Of a stretch of 64,000 bases of DNA, positions 1-10,886 are shown in pieces; within the stretch, counting starts at the first letter, position 1; every line of letters begins with the position of its first letter. The translations under genes were made by a program, and so were the position numbers. The notes beneath the pieces were generated by a model. That model had not been told where the DNA came from. It saw nothing but the letters and a program-made list of their open reading frames with translations, and did no database searches. The DNA lies in assembly GCA_030248065.1 (NCBI GenBank), contig JASAMV010000040.1, forward strand, positions 1-64,000. Reading direction: 5' to 3'. This DNA is from Rhynchonema sp. JSB1_4. Lineage: Eukaryota > Nematoda > Chromadorea > Monhysterida > Xyalidae.

Positions 1-1193
1 TAGGGATCGGCGTCGGTCATGTAGACCGACACCGACACCGACACTTTTTTGGAAAGTACCGACACCGGCGAAAAAGCACGCCGACACCGACACCGACAGT
101 GAAAAAATGACCGACACCGACAGTAAAACCGAGTTTGCCTTTTTTAGCCCTAAAAACTTATTTTTAGACCTAAAATGCCTTTTTGGACGAAAACCGGTGT
201 GTTGGTGTACTTCTCACCTGAAAAAAGAGGGATCAAATACCAAAACAAAAAACAATTATGAACTTTGTATGATAGGATAGGTCTGTCTCTTTGTCGCAGG
301 AACAAACAGGTTCTGTCCGCCTCTCACTCTCAGTGAAACATTCAACGTTGGAACGAACCGGATTTTTACCATGAGCGCAACTTTTGTTGTTCAGAATTTT
401 GTGTTTTCATGTTTGAAGTGGTACAAAGGCATCGGCCACTATAAAAAGCGTCGCCGAAACCCCTCATTTTGTTAGCTAAACCTATTTCGAACCATTTTTG
501 CATATTTGCAGGCCTAAAATGGCGTCAAAAGAGACCGATTTTGATATTCTGAACCGACTAGGTTTTGCAAAGCTAGTCCGGGCGGACTCGCGCTTGTTCC
601 CTCGTTTGTCGAAAATGGCGAAACGGTACTTATCAGCAGCACCGACAAGCACAATGTCTGAACAAGAATTCAGCCTGGCTGCCAGCATCTACACGAAGTA
701 CCGAAATCGCTTGAAACCAGACACTGCTGAAAAGTTGTTGTTCCTGAAGCGTATGCTACCCACGTGTCAATACTTGTACAATTGAGTGTATCTGATGTGA
801 TGGAGAATAATGATGTATCGGTGTCCTTCGCAAATAACTCGTGATTGATATTTCTCATTCTGTTCGCATGTCTTTCCTTTAATCTGATTCCAAAAAAAAT
901 TGTTCTCTTGTTGTGTTGCACTGCTGCAGAATTGAAACTGAACCGTGTATGAGGAATTGGTCGTTCAAAACCAGCGCTTGGCGCTTTTTTATATGTTGTG
1001 GACAACTAAAGAACATAATCAGTACGAAATATATTTTTTTTCTAATAGTAGTTGGCTGCCGAAAAATTGGGGACCGACACTACCGACACCTGAAAAAAAC
1101 CGACACTTTTGTGGACCGACACCGACACCGACACCGACATTAGTAGTGTCGGTACCTACACCGACTTTTTTCCGACACCGACGCCGATCCCTA
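1..1193 (+). mobile_element. hAT-type DNA transposon relic, internally deleted
   Basis: The first 17 bases (TAGGGATCGGCGTCGGT) recur as an exact inverted copy ending at 1193, so this is one element bounded by terminal inverted repeats. Both ends are followed inward by arrays of the short motif CCGACA. The interior holds a hAT transposase C-terminal exon (512-785). A TAGGG start fits the hAT superfamily. The left target duplication lies outside the window; the expected right copy is CACCACGC at 1194-1201. The autonomous parent probably encoded a full transposase whose upstream exons are lost here. Confidence 0.75.
512..785 (+). pseudogene. hAT transposase C-terminal dimerisation exon (fragment)
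   Basis: After a TTTGCAG acceptor at 505-511 comes a frame open to a stop at 783-785. It reads like the hAT C-terminal dimerisation region: RLFPRLSKMAKRYLSAAPTS, then SEQEFSLAASI and RNRLKPDTAEKLLFL. These correspond to the family pattern FPxLSxxAxxYLxxxATSxxSE..FSxA and KRNRLxPxTxExLxFL. The first Met is at 519, but it lies inside an exon because the catalytic core and zinc finger are absent. The fragment sits inside the inverted repeats of the element at 1-1193, tying those termini to a hAT transposase. It is not expected to be functional. Confidence 0.75.
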
Positions 1194-1233
1194 CACCACG
1201 CCCTATATTGAATAATTGTGTTTTACACAGTCG

Positions 1234-1616
1234 CAGTGGTGTCGTTGGGGGGGGGGGGTTGCCTCCTGGTATGGGGTATGGGAAATCGGCCCATTTTTGG
1301 AACAAGCACCCCTAAGAAATGACTTTGTGACCCCGAGAAGCATCAAAATTGACCATTTTTCGTCCAAAAATGTCAAAAATCGCTTGCTCCCTCAAGAAAA
1401 CTCTGTTTTAAGCGCCTTTTAGACCAATTTTTGTCACTTTTAGAAGATTTTTGGGGTCATTTTTTCAAAACCCCACCCTCGGGTATGGGAAATTTTTGAG
1501 GTTTTGGAGAAACTCCCCTGGTATGGGAAATTTTTGATTTTTGGGGGCATGTGTGGGAAATTTCCCGAAAATTGGGCTGGGTATGGGAAAATTTCGATTT
1601 CTCAACGACACCACTG
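1234..1616. mobile_element. hAT MITE, GGTATGGG family (copy 1)
   Basis: Terminal inverted repeats CAGTGGTGTCGTTG and CAACGACACCACTG are flanked by an exact 8-bp target duplication, CACAGTCG (1226-1233 and 1617-1624). The interior carries repeated GGTATGGGAAAT-type motifs in mirrored orientation around a low-complexity middle. No transposase is present. Related copies lie at 4927-5356 and 19145-19560, with a worn copy near 43340-43556. Confidence 0.9.
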
Positions 1617-1652
1617 CACAGTCGTTGTGGCTATTGCTATTTAGAATGTTAT

Positions 1653-1834
1653 GTATACTCTGGCAATTCTTTTGGGAGAAACTTTTCAAACGCGTTGCCT
1701 GATCCGTAAAGCGCATGATGCGTGCACTGGCTATAGCGGTCACGTGACTTCTGTAGCCAGTGCACGCATAACGCGCTTTACGGATCAGGCAACGCGTTTG
1801 AAAAGTTTCTCCCAAAAGAATTGCCAGAGTATAC
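1653..1834. repeat. Palindromic MITE with ~85-bp arms
   Basis: The sequence starting GTATACTCTGGCAATTC is repeated as its reverse complement up to 1834 with very few mismatches, leaving only a short spacer near 1735-1752. The whole unit can fold into one hairpin. Flanking TA dinucleotides at both ends would suit a Tc1/mariner-type target duplication. There is no coding capacity. Confidence 0.8.
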
Positions 1835-2950
1835 TCTTATGGATTTGCGCTTATTGATCCAGGTGTGCAGAACTATTCATTTTTTGATTCGAATCCGCTA
1901 TTTGCCCAAGAAATTTTTATTTTGTGTAAATATTGTTGTCAAAAGTTTGATTACTTTGTGTTGTTGTCATCCTGCCTGCCTCTCCTCACATTAACACCCA
2001 GTTTTTCTTTTGATGAACATACACTTCAGGTGCACTTCAATGTGGTGAACTATTGCCCGATTTCTGTGATTTCGAGCTTGTACCTTCAGAATATATTTCA
2101 ATGTACACAATTTTCGTATTGCTTTTGTGCATTTTTGAACTCGTGGTTTCGCGCAGCTAACATGCATAATGCATGTATACGACAAGAATTTTGGGCATTG
2201 GTATGTAAATATTTTGTGTGGTCATTCTCCAATTGACAATGGTCTGTTGTATGAAGCTACTACGGTCGCATACAGTACTTTTCAATAAAAGAGCTCTATC
2301 TCGTCTTTGATACGGTTAGTTAGCTATTGCGTCCGCACCAACTCAAAAAACAAAAGAAGGTGAACCAACATTTCGCAAGCAATGGAACCAGAGAATGGGT
2401 CTGCTGTCGGTGATTGCATCTCCACCTCATACTTTCTTGCCCTGGTTTTACATTTGTTTTTCATTCCCGTAACTTTCATTCACACCCTGTATTTACTTTC
2501 ATGTCCGTAAATCCCACACGCTCACGCGGTATTGTAATGCTGTTAGTTTATTGGAAAAACTATTTCATAATCATAACACCGACGGTAGATACCAAAAACT
2601 GTACACGAGATCCATATCTGCCACACAATACGTCAAACAGAACTGAAACAATCGGTAAAAGTAACTGATAGGAAAGTATATAAAATACAACAACTGCAAA
2701 ATCAATTTTTCACAAAAACAATCACTGCGTTTCCAGTAAGCGTTTCTTGTTGACGCTGATTTTGGTCAGTTCCGCGAAAAGTTCATCAACAGTTTCGTTG
2801 CCATGTAAGGCTGGAAATATTTTGAATAATGGCAACAAACTAGGTACTGCTGCGAGCTGGTGATGATATTCGAAAGTCTACCATCCCTGATATCTAAATA
2901 CGAGCTTCTATTTCTGTGTCTATGTGCTTATTGTTTTCGCTCTATATTCT
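1835..2950. other. Non-coding stretch, no gene recognised
   Basis: Both strands contain only short frames without recognisable protein character. No inverted repeat of note was found. It is probably old intergenic or intronic DNA. Confidence 0.5.
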
Positions 2951-2954
2951 AACG

Positions 2955-3290
2955 CATATAATTTTTCCAGAACCGTTTTTTCCTATATTTTTCCAGGCCA
3001 AAAGTTGGTCGCCGGTTCAAATGGGGGTACATTAGTGCAAAATGTGGTCTAAAATTGCTTCGTGGGGAAAAGACATGCTGGACACGTCGACTAAAACATA
3101 TAAAAAAATGATGTTTTTGCACGATTTAAGAAACTGACCTCGCGGCTCGCCAAGATTTTTTTGGAAATTTTTGGAAAAATATTTGGAATTCGTTATTTTG
3201 ACCTCTGGAAAAAACGGTTTTTTCCGTTTTTTCACCTGCAACTGTACGAACGCATAGTTTTTTGCTTCTAAGTGATGTAGCAACTTGCTA
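2955..3290. repeat. Diverged AAAACCGTTTT-type foldback repeat
   Basis: Blocks such as GAAAAAACGGTTTTTTCC and the run ending CACCTGCAACTGTACG reappear in reverse complement, with divergence, at about 34890-35200 inside CDV3 intron 1. Similar AT-rich termini occur in the elements at 9273-9698 and 52461-52920. This looks like an old member of the same family; its exact ends cannot be set. Confidence 0.5.
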
Positions 3291-3911
3291 CAAATTGTGA
3301 TTTAGTAGCAATTGCTACTCAGATTTCGGTGTTTAGTACCAAAAAACACCATACATCTAAGCTATTCAAACTTTACTTTCTTTAGCGTCTCAGCCCTGAA
3401 AATACAAAATTTTTGCGCTTCGCGGGCTGCTTGAGACGGTCACAAGTTACGAGTTAGTGGCATACGTGTTTATTGATCGCTTGGTCATTGGTGGGACACC
3501 CTGCCGCGTACATCATGAGAAACAAGAGATATCGAGTCAAATCCGTTAGCAAAAGATGTGCTTGATGGTCAGGTTTTGCTTCATGGTCAGATCAGATTGA
3601 ACAGAGAGAAAATTGAGGTGATTTGCTTGTTCGTCAACCCTGCGTGGATTTTACACACGTCAGATTCGGGGAGTCGGGAACCTTGTGCAGGCAGCCAGAC
3701 TAAAAGCAAAAATTTTTTTAGCGCGCTTGGGGCGAAATGTTGTGGTCGGGTCCCGGTGTTATCGGGTGATTACACCAGACTAATAGGGGTCGAAAAAACA
3801 TTGAAAAATGCCTTCAAAAATTTGCTACTGTAAATGGCCATTTTAATAGCAATTGCATCCAGCCGATTTTGAAATAAAAACCCCTGTTCGAAAAGCATTT
3901 TTTCGACACAC

Positions 3912-4096
3912 CCGATTTTGGAGTCTATTTGAATCGCAATCGCAGCCGATTGTTGTTGTTCGTCCGATTTTGATTCCTCTGGCTCAGACTGTTGTTGTTG
4001 AATGACGGTGGCGGCGAGTGATTCGTTGTCGGAGTCGGTGGGCGGAGTCGTCACAATCGATCGACGACCGCGCGACAGACGATTGCGACGACGATC
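3912..4096 (-). CDS. Possible internal exon of an unidentified minus-strand gene
   Basis: On the minus strand a CTTTGCAG acceptor is followed by an open phase-0 frame. It encodes an Arg-rich start (DRRRNRLSRGRR), then an acidic Gln-rich disordered stretch with QQQQSEPEESKSDEQQQ. The exon ends at a GTGTGT donor in phase 2. The composition is coding-like against its surroundings, but no family is recognised. It could belong with the phase-0 exon at 7991-8146, whose donor phase matches. Confidence is low because no neighbouring exon is certain. Confidence 0.35.
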
Positions 4097-4502
4097 CTGC
4101 AAAGTTCGGTGCTTTTTGACAGATGTACGGACCTAAAGATTGATTATTTTAGGCCTTAAAGTGTCTATTTTAGGCCTAAAAATGCTATTTTAAGCAATAC
4201 ATTGGGGAATTAAATGTACCGAATGGGCAGACATTCACAAATATATGTAATATATGTAATTTGTTACATATATTATTTTGTTAGTTACATATATTATTTT
4301 AATATATGTACGTAATATATGTAATATATGTACCAAATTTTTTGAAAACTCGGCAACCCCCCTAAATTTCTGAAAAATTTCAATGTTGAAAAACGCATTT
4401 TTACGCATGTTACGGTTGACTCACACTGTCACCCCCGCTGCAGTGTGTTGACCAACCCCGGCCAACACCACACGCGTCATGAGTGTGCTTTTGCCAGCAG
4501 GT

Positions 4503-5520
4503 ACCTTAAAGCGGCCCCGCCGCTATTGTTTTTTTGGTTTTCGACCTCGGTTTTTTCACTTATATCGTTTGTTGGCATCGAGATCAAGAACATTAGTTTT
4601 GACGAACTTCACCAAAATGGCGATTGCCCACCGAAATCGATCCGCCAAGATGGTCTATCGGGAACAAAACTGTCCGATATTGATGCACATTTGCACATGA
4701 TGATCAGGAATGACAAGAGAAATTCAAAATCACTGGGGCGTGATATAGGCGGCGGGTTACGGTATCCCGATAAAACATTAGCTTTTTTGTAAATAACAAA
4801 TGTTTTGCCAACCTACCGTAACGCGCCGCCTATACCACACCTCTGTGATTTGAATTATGCTTTGGAAGTCCTGATTTCCATGCACACATAGTGCATCAAT
4901 ATTGGGATAGTTTGTTCCCGTGCGGCCAGTGGTGTCGTTGGGGGGGAAGGGGGGGGTTACCCCCCCCTAGTATCCGGTATCCGGTATCTTGATTTTTTCA
5001 CCCAGGGGTATCCGGTATCCTGACTTTTTGTCCAGGGGTATCCTACCCTAAAATTTTTCCGAAAACCGTAAAAATCGCCCGTTTTTTACCTCCAAAATGC
5101 TCAAAATCGCTTGCTAGCGCAAGCATAACCCCCAAAATGACCATTTTTTGCGCTTTCAACACCAATTTTGCTCGATTTTCCTCTTAAAAAATTGACCTTT
5201 TTTGAACAACCCCCCCTGGGTATCCGAGATTTTTTATTTTAGGGAGCAACCCCCCCCTGGTATCCGAGATTTTTCATTTTGGGTATCCGGTATCCGAAAA
5301 TTTTGGATTTTGGGTATCCGGTATCCTGACTTTTTGATTTCCCAACGACACCACTGCGTGCGGCCATGTTGGTTGATCGATTTCGGTGGGTAAACGTCAG
5401 TTTGGTGAAGTTCTTGAAGGTTAATGTTCTTCATCTCAGTGCCAACTAACGATTAATATAAAAAACCGAGGTCTAAAACCCAAAAAAAACATTAGCGGCA
5501 GGCCCCCTTTAAGTGCAGGG
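4503..5520. repeat. Large foldback element, split by a later hAT MITE
   Basis: The left arm (about 4503-4770) and right arm (about 4800-5520, minus the inserted MITE) are reverse complements. Both carry the ACCTCGGTTTTTT block, a CACCGAAATCGATC block and a block around GGCGGCG(G/C)GTTACGGTA. The outer ends read CTTAAAG(C/G)GG. The element at 4927-5356 interrupts the right arm cleanly, so this foldback is older than that MITE. No coding sequence is seen and the superfamily is unclear. Confidence 0.7.
4927..5356. mobile_element. hAT MITE, GGTATCC variant of the CAGTGGTGTCGTTGG family (copy 2)
   Basis: Termini CAGTGGTGTCGTTG and CAACGACACCACTG are flanked by the 8-bp duplication CGTGCGGC at 4919-4926 and 5357-5364. 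Internal arrays read GGTATCCGGTATCC instead of GGTATGGG, so the terminal repeats match copy 1 but the array motif differs. A central CGCTTGCTAGCGCAAGC palindrome lies near 5108. Confidence 0.9.
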
Positions 5521-5573
5521 ATGGTGGGGGCACACCTCCCCGATCCCTTTAGCGTGAATCATGTGCACCATAT

Positions 5574-6115
5574 TAGGCCTGGGCACAATACCACTTTTGA
5601 CACCCAATACCAATACGCAATACCAATACCGGCCCTGTACCAGTACCCAATACCAATACCCAATATCAATACCGGGTGAGACCCAATACCAATACCAGAT
5701 CAATACTACTGAAGTGCCTGGTATTGGGTTTGGTATTGGGTTGGTATTGGTATTGAGTATTGGGTTGGTATTGGTATTGGGTATTGGTCTTAGTTTTGGT
5801 TTGGTATTGGGTTTTCTGGTATGATATTGGGTTGGTATTGTGTTTGGTATTGGTTTGGTATTGTGTTTTGAGTCAGGTATTGGTCTGGTATTGGGTTGGT
5901 ATTGGTTTGGTACTGGGTTTTTCTGAATTAGTATTGGGTATTGGTTTTGACCCAATACCTGGGCAAACCCAATACCAATACCAGTACCAGGCCAGCTTCA
6001 ATACCAATACCCAATACCCAACACCAGAATTAGACCCAATACCAATACCAAACAGTGGTATTGGTATTGGGTGGTTGGTATTGGTATTGGGTATTGGGTA
6101 TTGTGCCCACCCATA
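5574..6115. mobile_element. hAT MITE, CAATACC-array family (copy 1)
   Basis: It starts TAGGCCTGGGCACAATACC and ends with the inverted GGTATTGTGCCCACCCATA. It is flanked by an exact 8-bp duplication CACCATAT (5566-5573 and 6116-6123). Nearly all the interior is tandem CAATAC/ACCAAT on one side and its complement on the other. Long frames over it are artefacts of the hexamer-like repeat. Other copies or pieces lie at 9930-10600, 33165-33257, 34040-34192 and 51959-53600. Confidence 0.9.
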
Positions 6116-6154
6116 CACCATATTCCACTCAGTGTAGTTCCTGGGGCCTGGGGG

Positions 6155-6498
6155 CAGTGCTGTGGCTGGGGGAAGGGGGTCCCCCAATGGTGCCCTACCC
6201 ACCCGTTCCGACCTGGTACACTACCCCTTACCCGCCCCACTCTGGTTTGGTTGGTACCCTAACCCTACCCGCCCCGATTTTTTCCCTCAAAATGCCCATT
6301 TTTTGGTCAAAAATGCCCAAATTTCGGCTGAAACCCCTTAAAAGTGCAAAAAATTGCGCGCTGCGCGCGATCTGCCCCGAAAAATCTCCCCCTCCCCCAA
6401 ACTGAGTCCCCCATAATTCCAGGTACACTACCCCCAACCCGCCCCGGATTTTACCCCCTATGTACCGTACCCGCTCCGCCAAAGTAGCCACAGCACTG
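6155..6498. mobile_element. hAT MITE, CTACCC-array family (copy 1)
   Basis: Termini CAGTGCTGTGGCT and AGCCACAGCACTG enclose mirrored arrays of CCCTACCCGCCCCG-type units and a central GCGCGCTGCGCGCG palindrome near 6355-6369. Flanks CCTGGGGG and CTGGGGGA overlap over 7 bases, so the duplication is slightly imperfect. It appears inserted next to a 5' fragment of the CAGTGTAGTTCCTGG family that starts at 6130. Confidence 0.8.
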
Positions 6499-6585
6499 CT
6501 GGGGGACGTCTGTTCCCTCTCCATGATGACAGTTATGAATAAACCTATACTGTTAATGGAACTTGAGCAGAGGTTCTGATGTGGA

Positions 6586-7027
6586 CAGTGCTGTGGCTGG
6601 GGGGGGGGTGGGGGTCCCCCCCCAATGATACCCTACCCGCCCCGGCCTGGTACGCTACCCCCTACCCGCCCCGCTCTGGTACCCTACCCCTACCCGCCCC
6701 GCCCTGGTACCCTACCCGCCTTGATTTTTACCCCCAAAATGCCCATTTTTCGGTAAAAAAATGCCCAAATTTCGACCGAAAACCCTAAAAAGTGCAAAAA
6801 ATTTCGCGCTGCGCGCGATATATGTACTTTTTAGTACATAAAAACAGGCACGCGAAAAAACTTGTGTTGTACCCTTACCCTACCCGCCCCGAAAAATCTT
6901 CCCCCCCCCCCCAAACCGGATTCCCCCCCCCCCAAATCCCATGTACACTACTCCCCTACCCGCCCCGATTTTTTCCACCTATGTATGTATGTACCCTACC
7001 CGCCCCGCAAAAGTAGCCACAGCACTG
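6586..7027. mobile_element. hAT MITE, CTACCC-array family (copy 2)
   Basis: Same termini as copy 1, with an exact 8-bp duplication GATGTGGA (6578-6585 and 7028-7035). Arrays of CTACCCGCCCCG point inward, and a CGCGCTGCGCGCG palindrome lies at about 6804-6818. No coding capacity. Confidence 0.9.
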
Positions 7028-7204
7028 GATGTGGATGTGGTGTGATGGTGTCAGTCGGCGATCGGAGGCAGCCAACTTGATGATATGTATGTATATGTGC
7101 ATGCAAACAGCATTGCAGAAAACAGAAATGTGCATTCCAAAATGTGAAAAGCGCCTCAAGTGGGCGGAAACAAACGACACAATGATGTTTCGTGACACTT
7201 CCGA

Positions 7205-7812
7205 TGCCTTTCAAAAAAACTGGGCAACCCCCCTTTTTGCGGGTAAGAAAACCGGCGGCACTCCCGGAATATACGGGACCTGACCAAAATAGACCAAATG
7301 GGCTCTGAAAGGACATAAAACTTTTCCTGGGGTTTTCATGGATGCTGAAAACGACGGAAAGTATTTTAACACCATTAGATCTGCAAGCCTTGTGTCATTT
7401 TGTCCCAAATCATTGCCAAAATATCGGTTGGCGGTGATGCTTAGACGGGTTCGAATCCCACCGTGGACAACCACCTAGAAGTGTGAAGCTGAACTTTTTT
7501 TGGATTTTATGCTTTGTATGGACAGGTCTTCCTGGCTGGTGCCTAAGCCTAAGCCTATTGCTAAACATAAGCCTGGGGATAAGGTACAAACAGGTGGACA
7601 AGAGCTCCAAGCAGCTTGTCAGGCTTATTCAGGTTGTCAGGTTTTTAGGTGTTAGGCTTAGCTGCGATGTCAAAATGGTTTCCATAATCGTTTTCAGCGC
7701 CTCTGAAAACCACAGGAAAGGATTTATCGCATTTCAGTGCCGATTCAGAAGTTTTCTGGCTAGGTCCCGTATATTCCGGGAGTGCCATTTTTTTCCAATG
7801 CCAAAAAAATTG
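7205..7812. repeat. Degenerate foldback repeat
   Basis: GGCACTCCCGGAATATACGG near 7257 is mirrored by CCGTATATTCCGGGAGTGCC near 7768. Matching blocks further inward (CTCTGAAAGGA / AGGAAAGGA and GAAAACGA / TCGTTTTC) give worn arms with a ~400-bp middle. That middle holds a possible SINE fragment with a GGTTCGAATCC B-box-like motif near 7449. No gene is recognised. Confidence 0.5.
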
Positions 7813-7990
7813 GTACATATATTATTTTGCACCCGTGAATGTCTGCGAATGGGGAATTAAGGGGTAAGTGCACCATGGCCGGGCCGGAGAATTAAGTGTG
7901 CCCAGCCCCCATCCCTCCCACTTCCTAAGGAACTCCACTGCAGATCGAACTTGTGGTGGCCCAGGCCGCCAACTGACACACAACACTAAC

Positions 7991-8146
7991 TTTGGTCACA
8001 GATCGGTCGTCACCCGAGTCCACCATCGGTGAGTCAGGTGCGGCGAAAGCATCAAAATCAATCGCGTCGGGCACCTCGAGTCTGGGGCTGGTCGCTGATG
8101 CGGCATCTGGCGTTGGACCCGAATCGCCCATCGTTTTTCCTGCTGA
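7991..8146 (-). CDS. Possible internal exon of an unidentified minus-strand gene
   Basis: Minus-strand acceptor ATTTCAG is followed by an open phase-0 frame of 52 codons ending at the donor GTTAGT. The peptide is acidic and disordered: GDSGPTPDAASATSPRLEVP, then DAIDFDAFAAPDSPMVDSG. Both splice signals are good and the Asp/Pro/Ser-rich composition is protein-like. The exon at 3912-4096 would continue in the same phase. No family match is recognised, so function is not stated. Confidence 0.4.
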
Positions 8147-8175
8147 CTGAAATTAATGCTACAAGCTATCGTATA

Positions 8176-8590
8176 CAGTGCTGTGGCTACTTTTGCGGGG
8201 CCGGTAGGGTACACAGGTGGAAAAATCCGGGGCGGATAGGGGGTAGTGTACCTGGAATCTTTGAGGGGGGAATCCGGTTTGAGGGGGGCGGCGGGGGAAG
8301 ATTTTTCGGGGCGGGAGGGTACAATACAAGTTTTTTGGGTGCCTCTTTTTATATCCTATAAAGTGCATATATCGCGCGTAGCGCGCGATTTTTTGCACTT
8401 TTAAGGGGTTTCGGTCGAAATTTGGGCATTTTTTGACCGAAAAATGGGCATTTTGAGGGCAAAAATCGGGTGCGGGTACGGTACCAGAGTGGGGCGGGTA
8501 GGGGGTAGGGTACCAGAGCGGGGCGGGTAGGAGGGTAGTGTACCAGGCCGGGGCGGGTAGGGTACCGTTGGGGGGACCCCCCAGTGCCCG
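8176..8590. mobile_element. hAT MITE, CTACCC-array family, reversed and end-damaged
   Basis: It starts with CAGTGCTGTGGCTACTTTTG (the far end of copies 1 and 2) and continues with GGGGCGGGTAGGG arrays and a TCGCGCGTAGCGCGCGA core near 8372-8388. The distal terminus is replaced by GGACCCCCCAG followed by unrelated G-rich repeat, so no target duplication can be confirmed. Confidence 0.7.
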
Positions 8591-8809
8591 GAGGGGAAGT
8601 TAAGCGTACTAGTGTGCCTTGGTCGGGGAAATTAGTGTGCCTTAGGGAGGGCGGGGGACCCCCTCCCCCACCGACTCCCGACAGCGGCCTTCTGAAATTC
8701 TAGTGGCTCATTTGCCAAAATCTTGTGGCTCATTCAAAATTTTTAGTGGCCCAATGAGCCCCCATTAGTGGCAAAAAAACCATGTTGTCCCTCCATAGTA
8801 CATCTGATG

Positions 8810-9763
8810 CAGTGCTGTGGCTGGGTGGGAAGGGGGGTTCCCCCCAATGGTACCCTACCCGCTCCGACCTGGGTACACTACCCCCCTACCCGCCCCGCTC
8901 CGGTACCCTACCCCTACCCGCCCCGAACAGTGCTGTGGCTGGGGGTGGGGGGTGCCCCCCCCAATGGTACCCTACCCGCCCCGGCCTGGTACGCTACCCC
9001 CTACCCGCCCCGCTCTGGTACCCTACCCCCTACCCGCCCCGATTTTTATCCCCAAAATGCCCATTTTTCGGTCAAAAATGCCCAAATTTCGACCGAAAAC
9101 CCAAAAAAGTGCAAAAAATCTCGCGCTGCGCGCGATATATGCACTTTTTAGTACATAAAAACAGGCACCCGAAAAAACTTGTGTTGTACCCTACCCGCCC
9201 CGAAAAATCTCCCCCCCTCCTCCCCCCAAACCGGATCCCCCCCAAAATCCCAGGCACACTACCCCCCTACCCTATACTTGCGTATTTTTCCGCAAAATAT
9301 ATTTTTGGAAAAAAAACCGTTTTTTTCCGGAAAAAAAACCGTTTTTTTTCCAAATATTTTTCCAGTACTTAAGGATACCCATGGTCCAAAAACGCCTATT
9401 TTGGAGAAAATTTTGTCGGGAAATGGCCTGAAACAGGCTAAAAATGCACTTGGAGATTAAAAAGTGCTCATTTTGAACTGTTTAGCACAGATTTACATTG
9501 GTTTTGACAACATCCTTTCGTCCCCTTTGAAAATATTTCGGAAATTTTTGGAAAAAACCGTTTTTTTTCCAAAAGTTACCACTTGGAAAAATTTCCGGAA
9601 AAATAAAAACGTATTTTTCCGGGCCTCGGAAAAAAAACGGTTTTTTTTCGGTTTTTTTTCCGAAAAAAAAACGGTTTTTTTTCCGGCCCGCAAGTATACC
9701 CTACCCGCCCCGATTTTTTCACCTATGTACCCTACCCACCCCGCAAAAGTAGCCACAGCACTG
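8810..9763. mobile_element. hAT MITE, CTACCC-array family, compound copy
   Basis: A first terminus at 8810 and a second internal terminus at 8928 (both CAGTGCTGTGGCTGG) are followed by CTACCC arrays and a CGCGCTGCGCGCG core at about 9121-9136. One distal terminus AGCCACAGCACTG ends at 9763. The body is interrupted by the element 9273-9698. Flanks of 8810 or 8928 do not match those of 9763, suggesting two copies fused by recombination or slippage. Confidence 0.7.
9273..9698. mobile_element. AAAACCGTTTT-family MITE nested in the 8810-9763 element
   Basis: TATACTTGCG and CGCAAGTATA form the ends. Exact CCCTACCC duplications flank it (9265-9272 and 9699-9706), and removing one rebuilds the CTACCC array of the host element. 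The interior is rich in CCGGAAAAAAAACCG blocks in both orientations. The 8-bp duplication suggests a hAT element; no transposase is present. Confidence 0.85.
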
Positions 9764-9782
9764 GATGGGAAGTACCTAGCCG

Positions 9783-9889
9783 CGGCCGTCGTTTTTTTGG
9801 TCGGTGCACGGAGCGCGCAACGTGCCTCGCGGCACGCGCGTCTACGACGCGTTGCGCGCTCCGTGCACCGACCAAAAAAACGACGGCCG
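9783..9889. repeat. GC-rich perfect hairpin
   Basis: About 40 bases starting CGGCCGTCGTTTTTTTGG are repeated as their reverse complement, with a ~27-base middle that is itself partly palindromic (GTGCCTCGCGGCAC). It looks like a very small foldback transposon. No gene is present. Confidence 0.75.
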
Positions 9890-9929
9890 ATCGCCCACCA
9901 CTCACATCCGGCGCAAAAACATCCCCTCC

Positions 9930-10600
9930 CCTATGGGTCAAAACCTATACCCAATACCAATCCAGAAAACCCCAATACCCGACTCAAAACCCAATACCAA
10001 ACCAGTACCAAACCCAATACCCACCTAATACCAGGCCGAAAACCCAATAACAAACTTAACAGCAGGACCAATACCCCATATCCAATACCGGTATCAACCA
10101 ATACCCAATACTCAATATACCAATACCAACCCAATACCAAACCCAATAGTAGCAGGCACTTCAGTAGTATTGATTTGGTATTGGGTATTGGCATTGGTAT
10201 AGTAAATTTCTAATTACACTGCCTCATGCATTTGTACAGGCGCAGGGAAACTCCCGTTCAAAGTTGAGGCAGACAGCAAGCTAAACACACAGTCAACAAG
10301 CGACACAGCTGTCTCGTGCGCGTTTCGAATGTTTCAGTCACACACAAAATGTGTGTGTCAGCTGCGTGGCTTGTTAGCTATGTGTTGTTGAGCTCGTTGA
10401 CTGACTCGACTTCGAACGGGAGTTGTCCTGCGTCTGTAAAAATGCATGAGGCAATGAAATTAGACACTATATTAGGTCTCACCTCACTCGGCATAGGTAT
10501 TGAGTATTGGTACAGGACCGGTATTGGTATGGTATTGTGGGTGTTGGTATTGGGTGTCAAAAGTGGTATTGAGCCCACCCCAGGCCTATGTCCAATTATG
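9930..10600. mobile_element. CAATACC-array hAT MITE, interrupted copy
   Basis: CAATACC arrays run from about 9930 to 10197 and resume, in the GGTATTG orientation, at about 10491-10600, ending near the terminal-like CCCACCCCAGGCCTA. The break is filled by the palindromic MITE 10200-10470. Outer termini are worn and no duplication was found. Confidence 0.6.
10200..10470. mobile_element. Palindromic TA-flanked MITE (AGTAAATTTCTAAT family, copy 1)
   Basis: The left end TAGTAAATTTCTAATTACAC and a worn right end mirror each other; both arms carry the GCATGAGGCA/TGCCTCATGC block and an ACTCCCG(T/A)TC block. A better preserved copy is at 19774-20042. TA dinucleotides at both junctions suggest a Tc1/mariner-type insertion into a CAATACC array. 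Confidence 0.7.
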
Positions 10601-10886
10601 GTATTGGGTATTAGTATTGGTAAGCTGGTCTGGTTTCGTATTGGGTCTGCATAGCTGCCTGTATTGAATAGTGCTTTTTCCAAATTTTCGCCGAAAATGG
10701 CCTAAAAATAGGTATCGTGGGTCGGTTTCAGCACAGAGCGCGCCATTTTCAGGGAAATAGCGTCGAAATAGACCCAATTTTTGCCTTAAAAACGTATAAA
10801 ATTAATTCACATAGGTATGAGTTGGAGTTGTAACAGGTAAACCCCACACCCACACCCACCAACCCCATAAACGCAGATATACATAC

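Noticed and set aside
5509..6240. Several 80-150 codon frames rich in Pro/Asn/Thr or Trp/Tyr/Val
   Set aside because: They are translations of CAATACC/GGTATTG tandem units inside a hAT MITE; all frames stay open because of the repeat, not because of coding.
8768..9460. Long Pro-rich frames over CTACCC arrays; also considered telomere-like repeats
   Set aside because: CTACCC units are irregular, mirrored, and bounded by MITE termini with target duplications elsewhere. This is not a telomere array or a gene.
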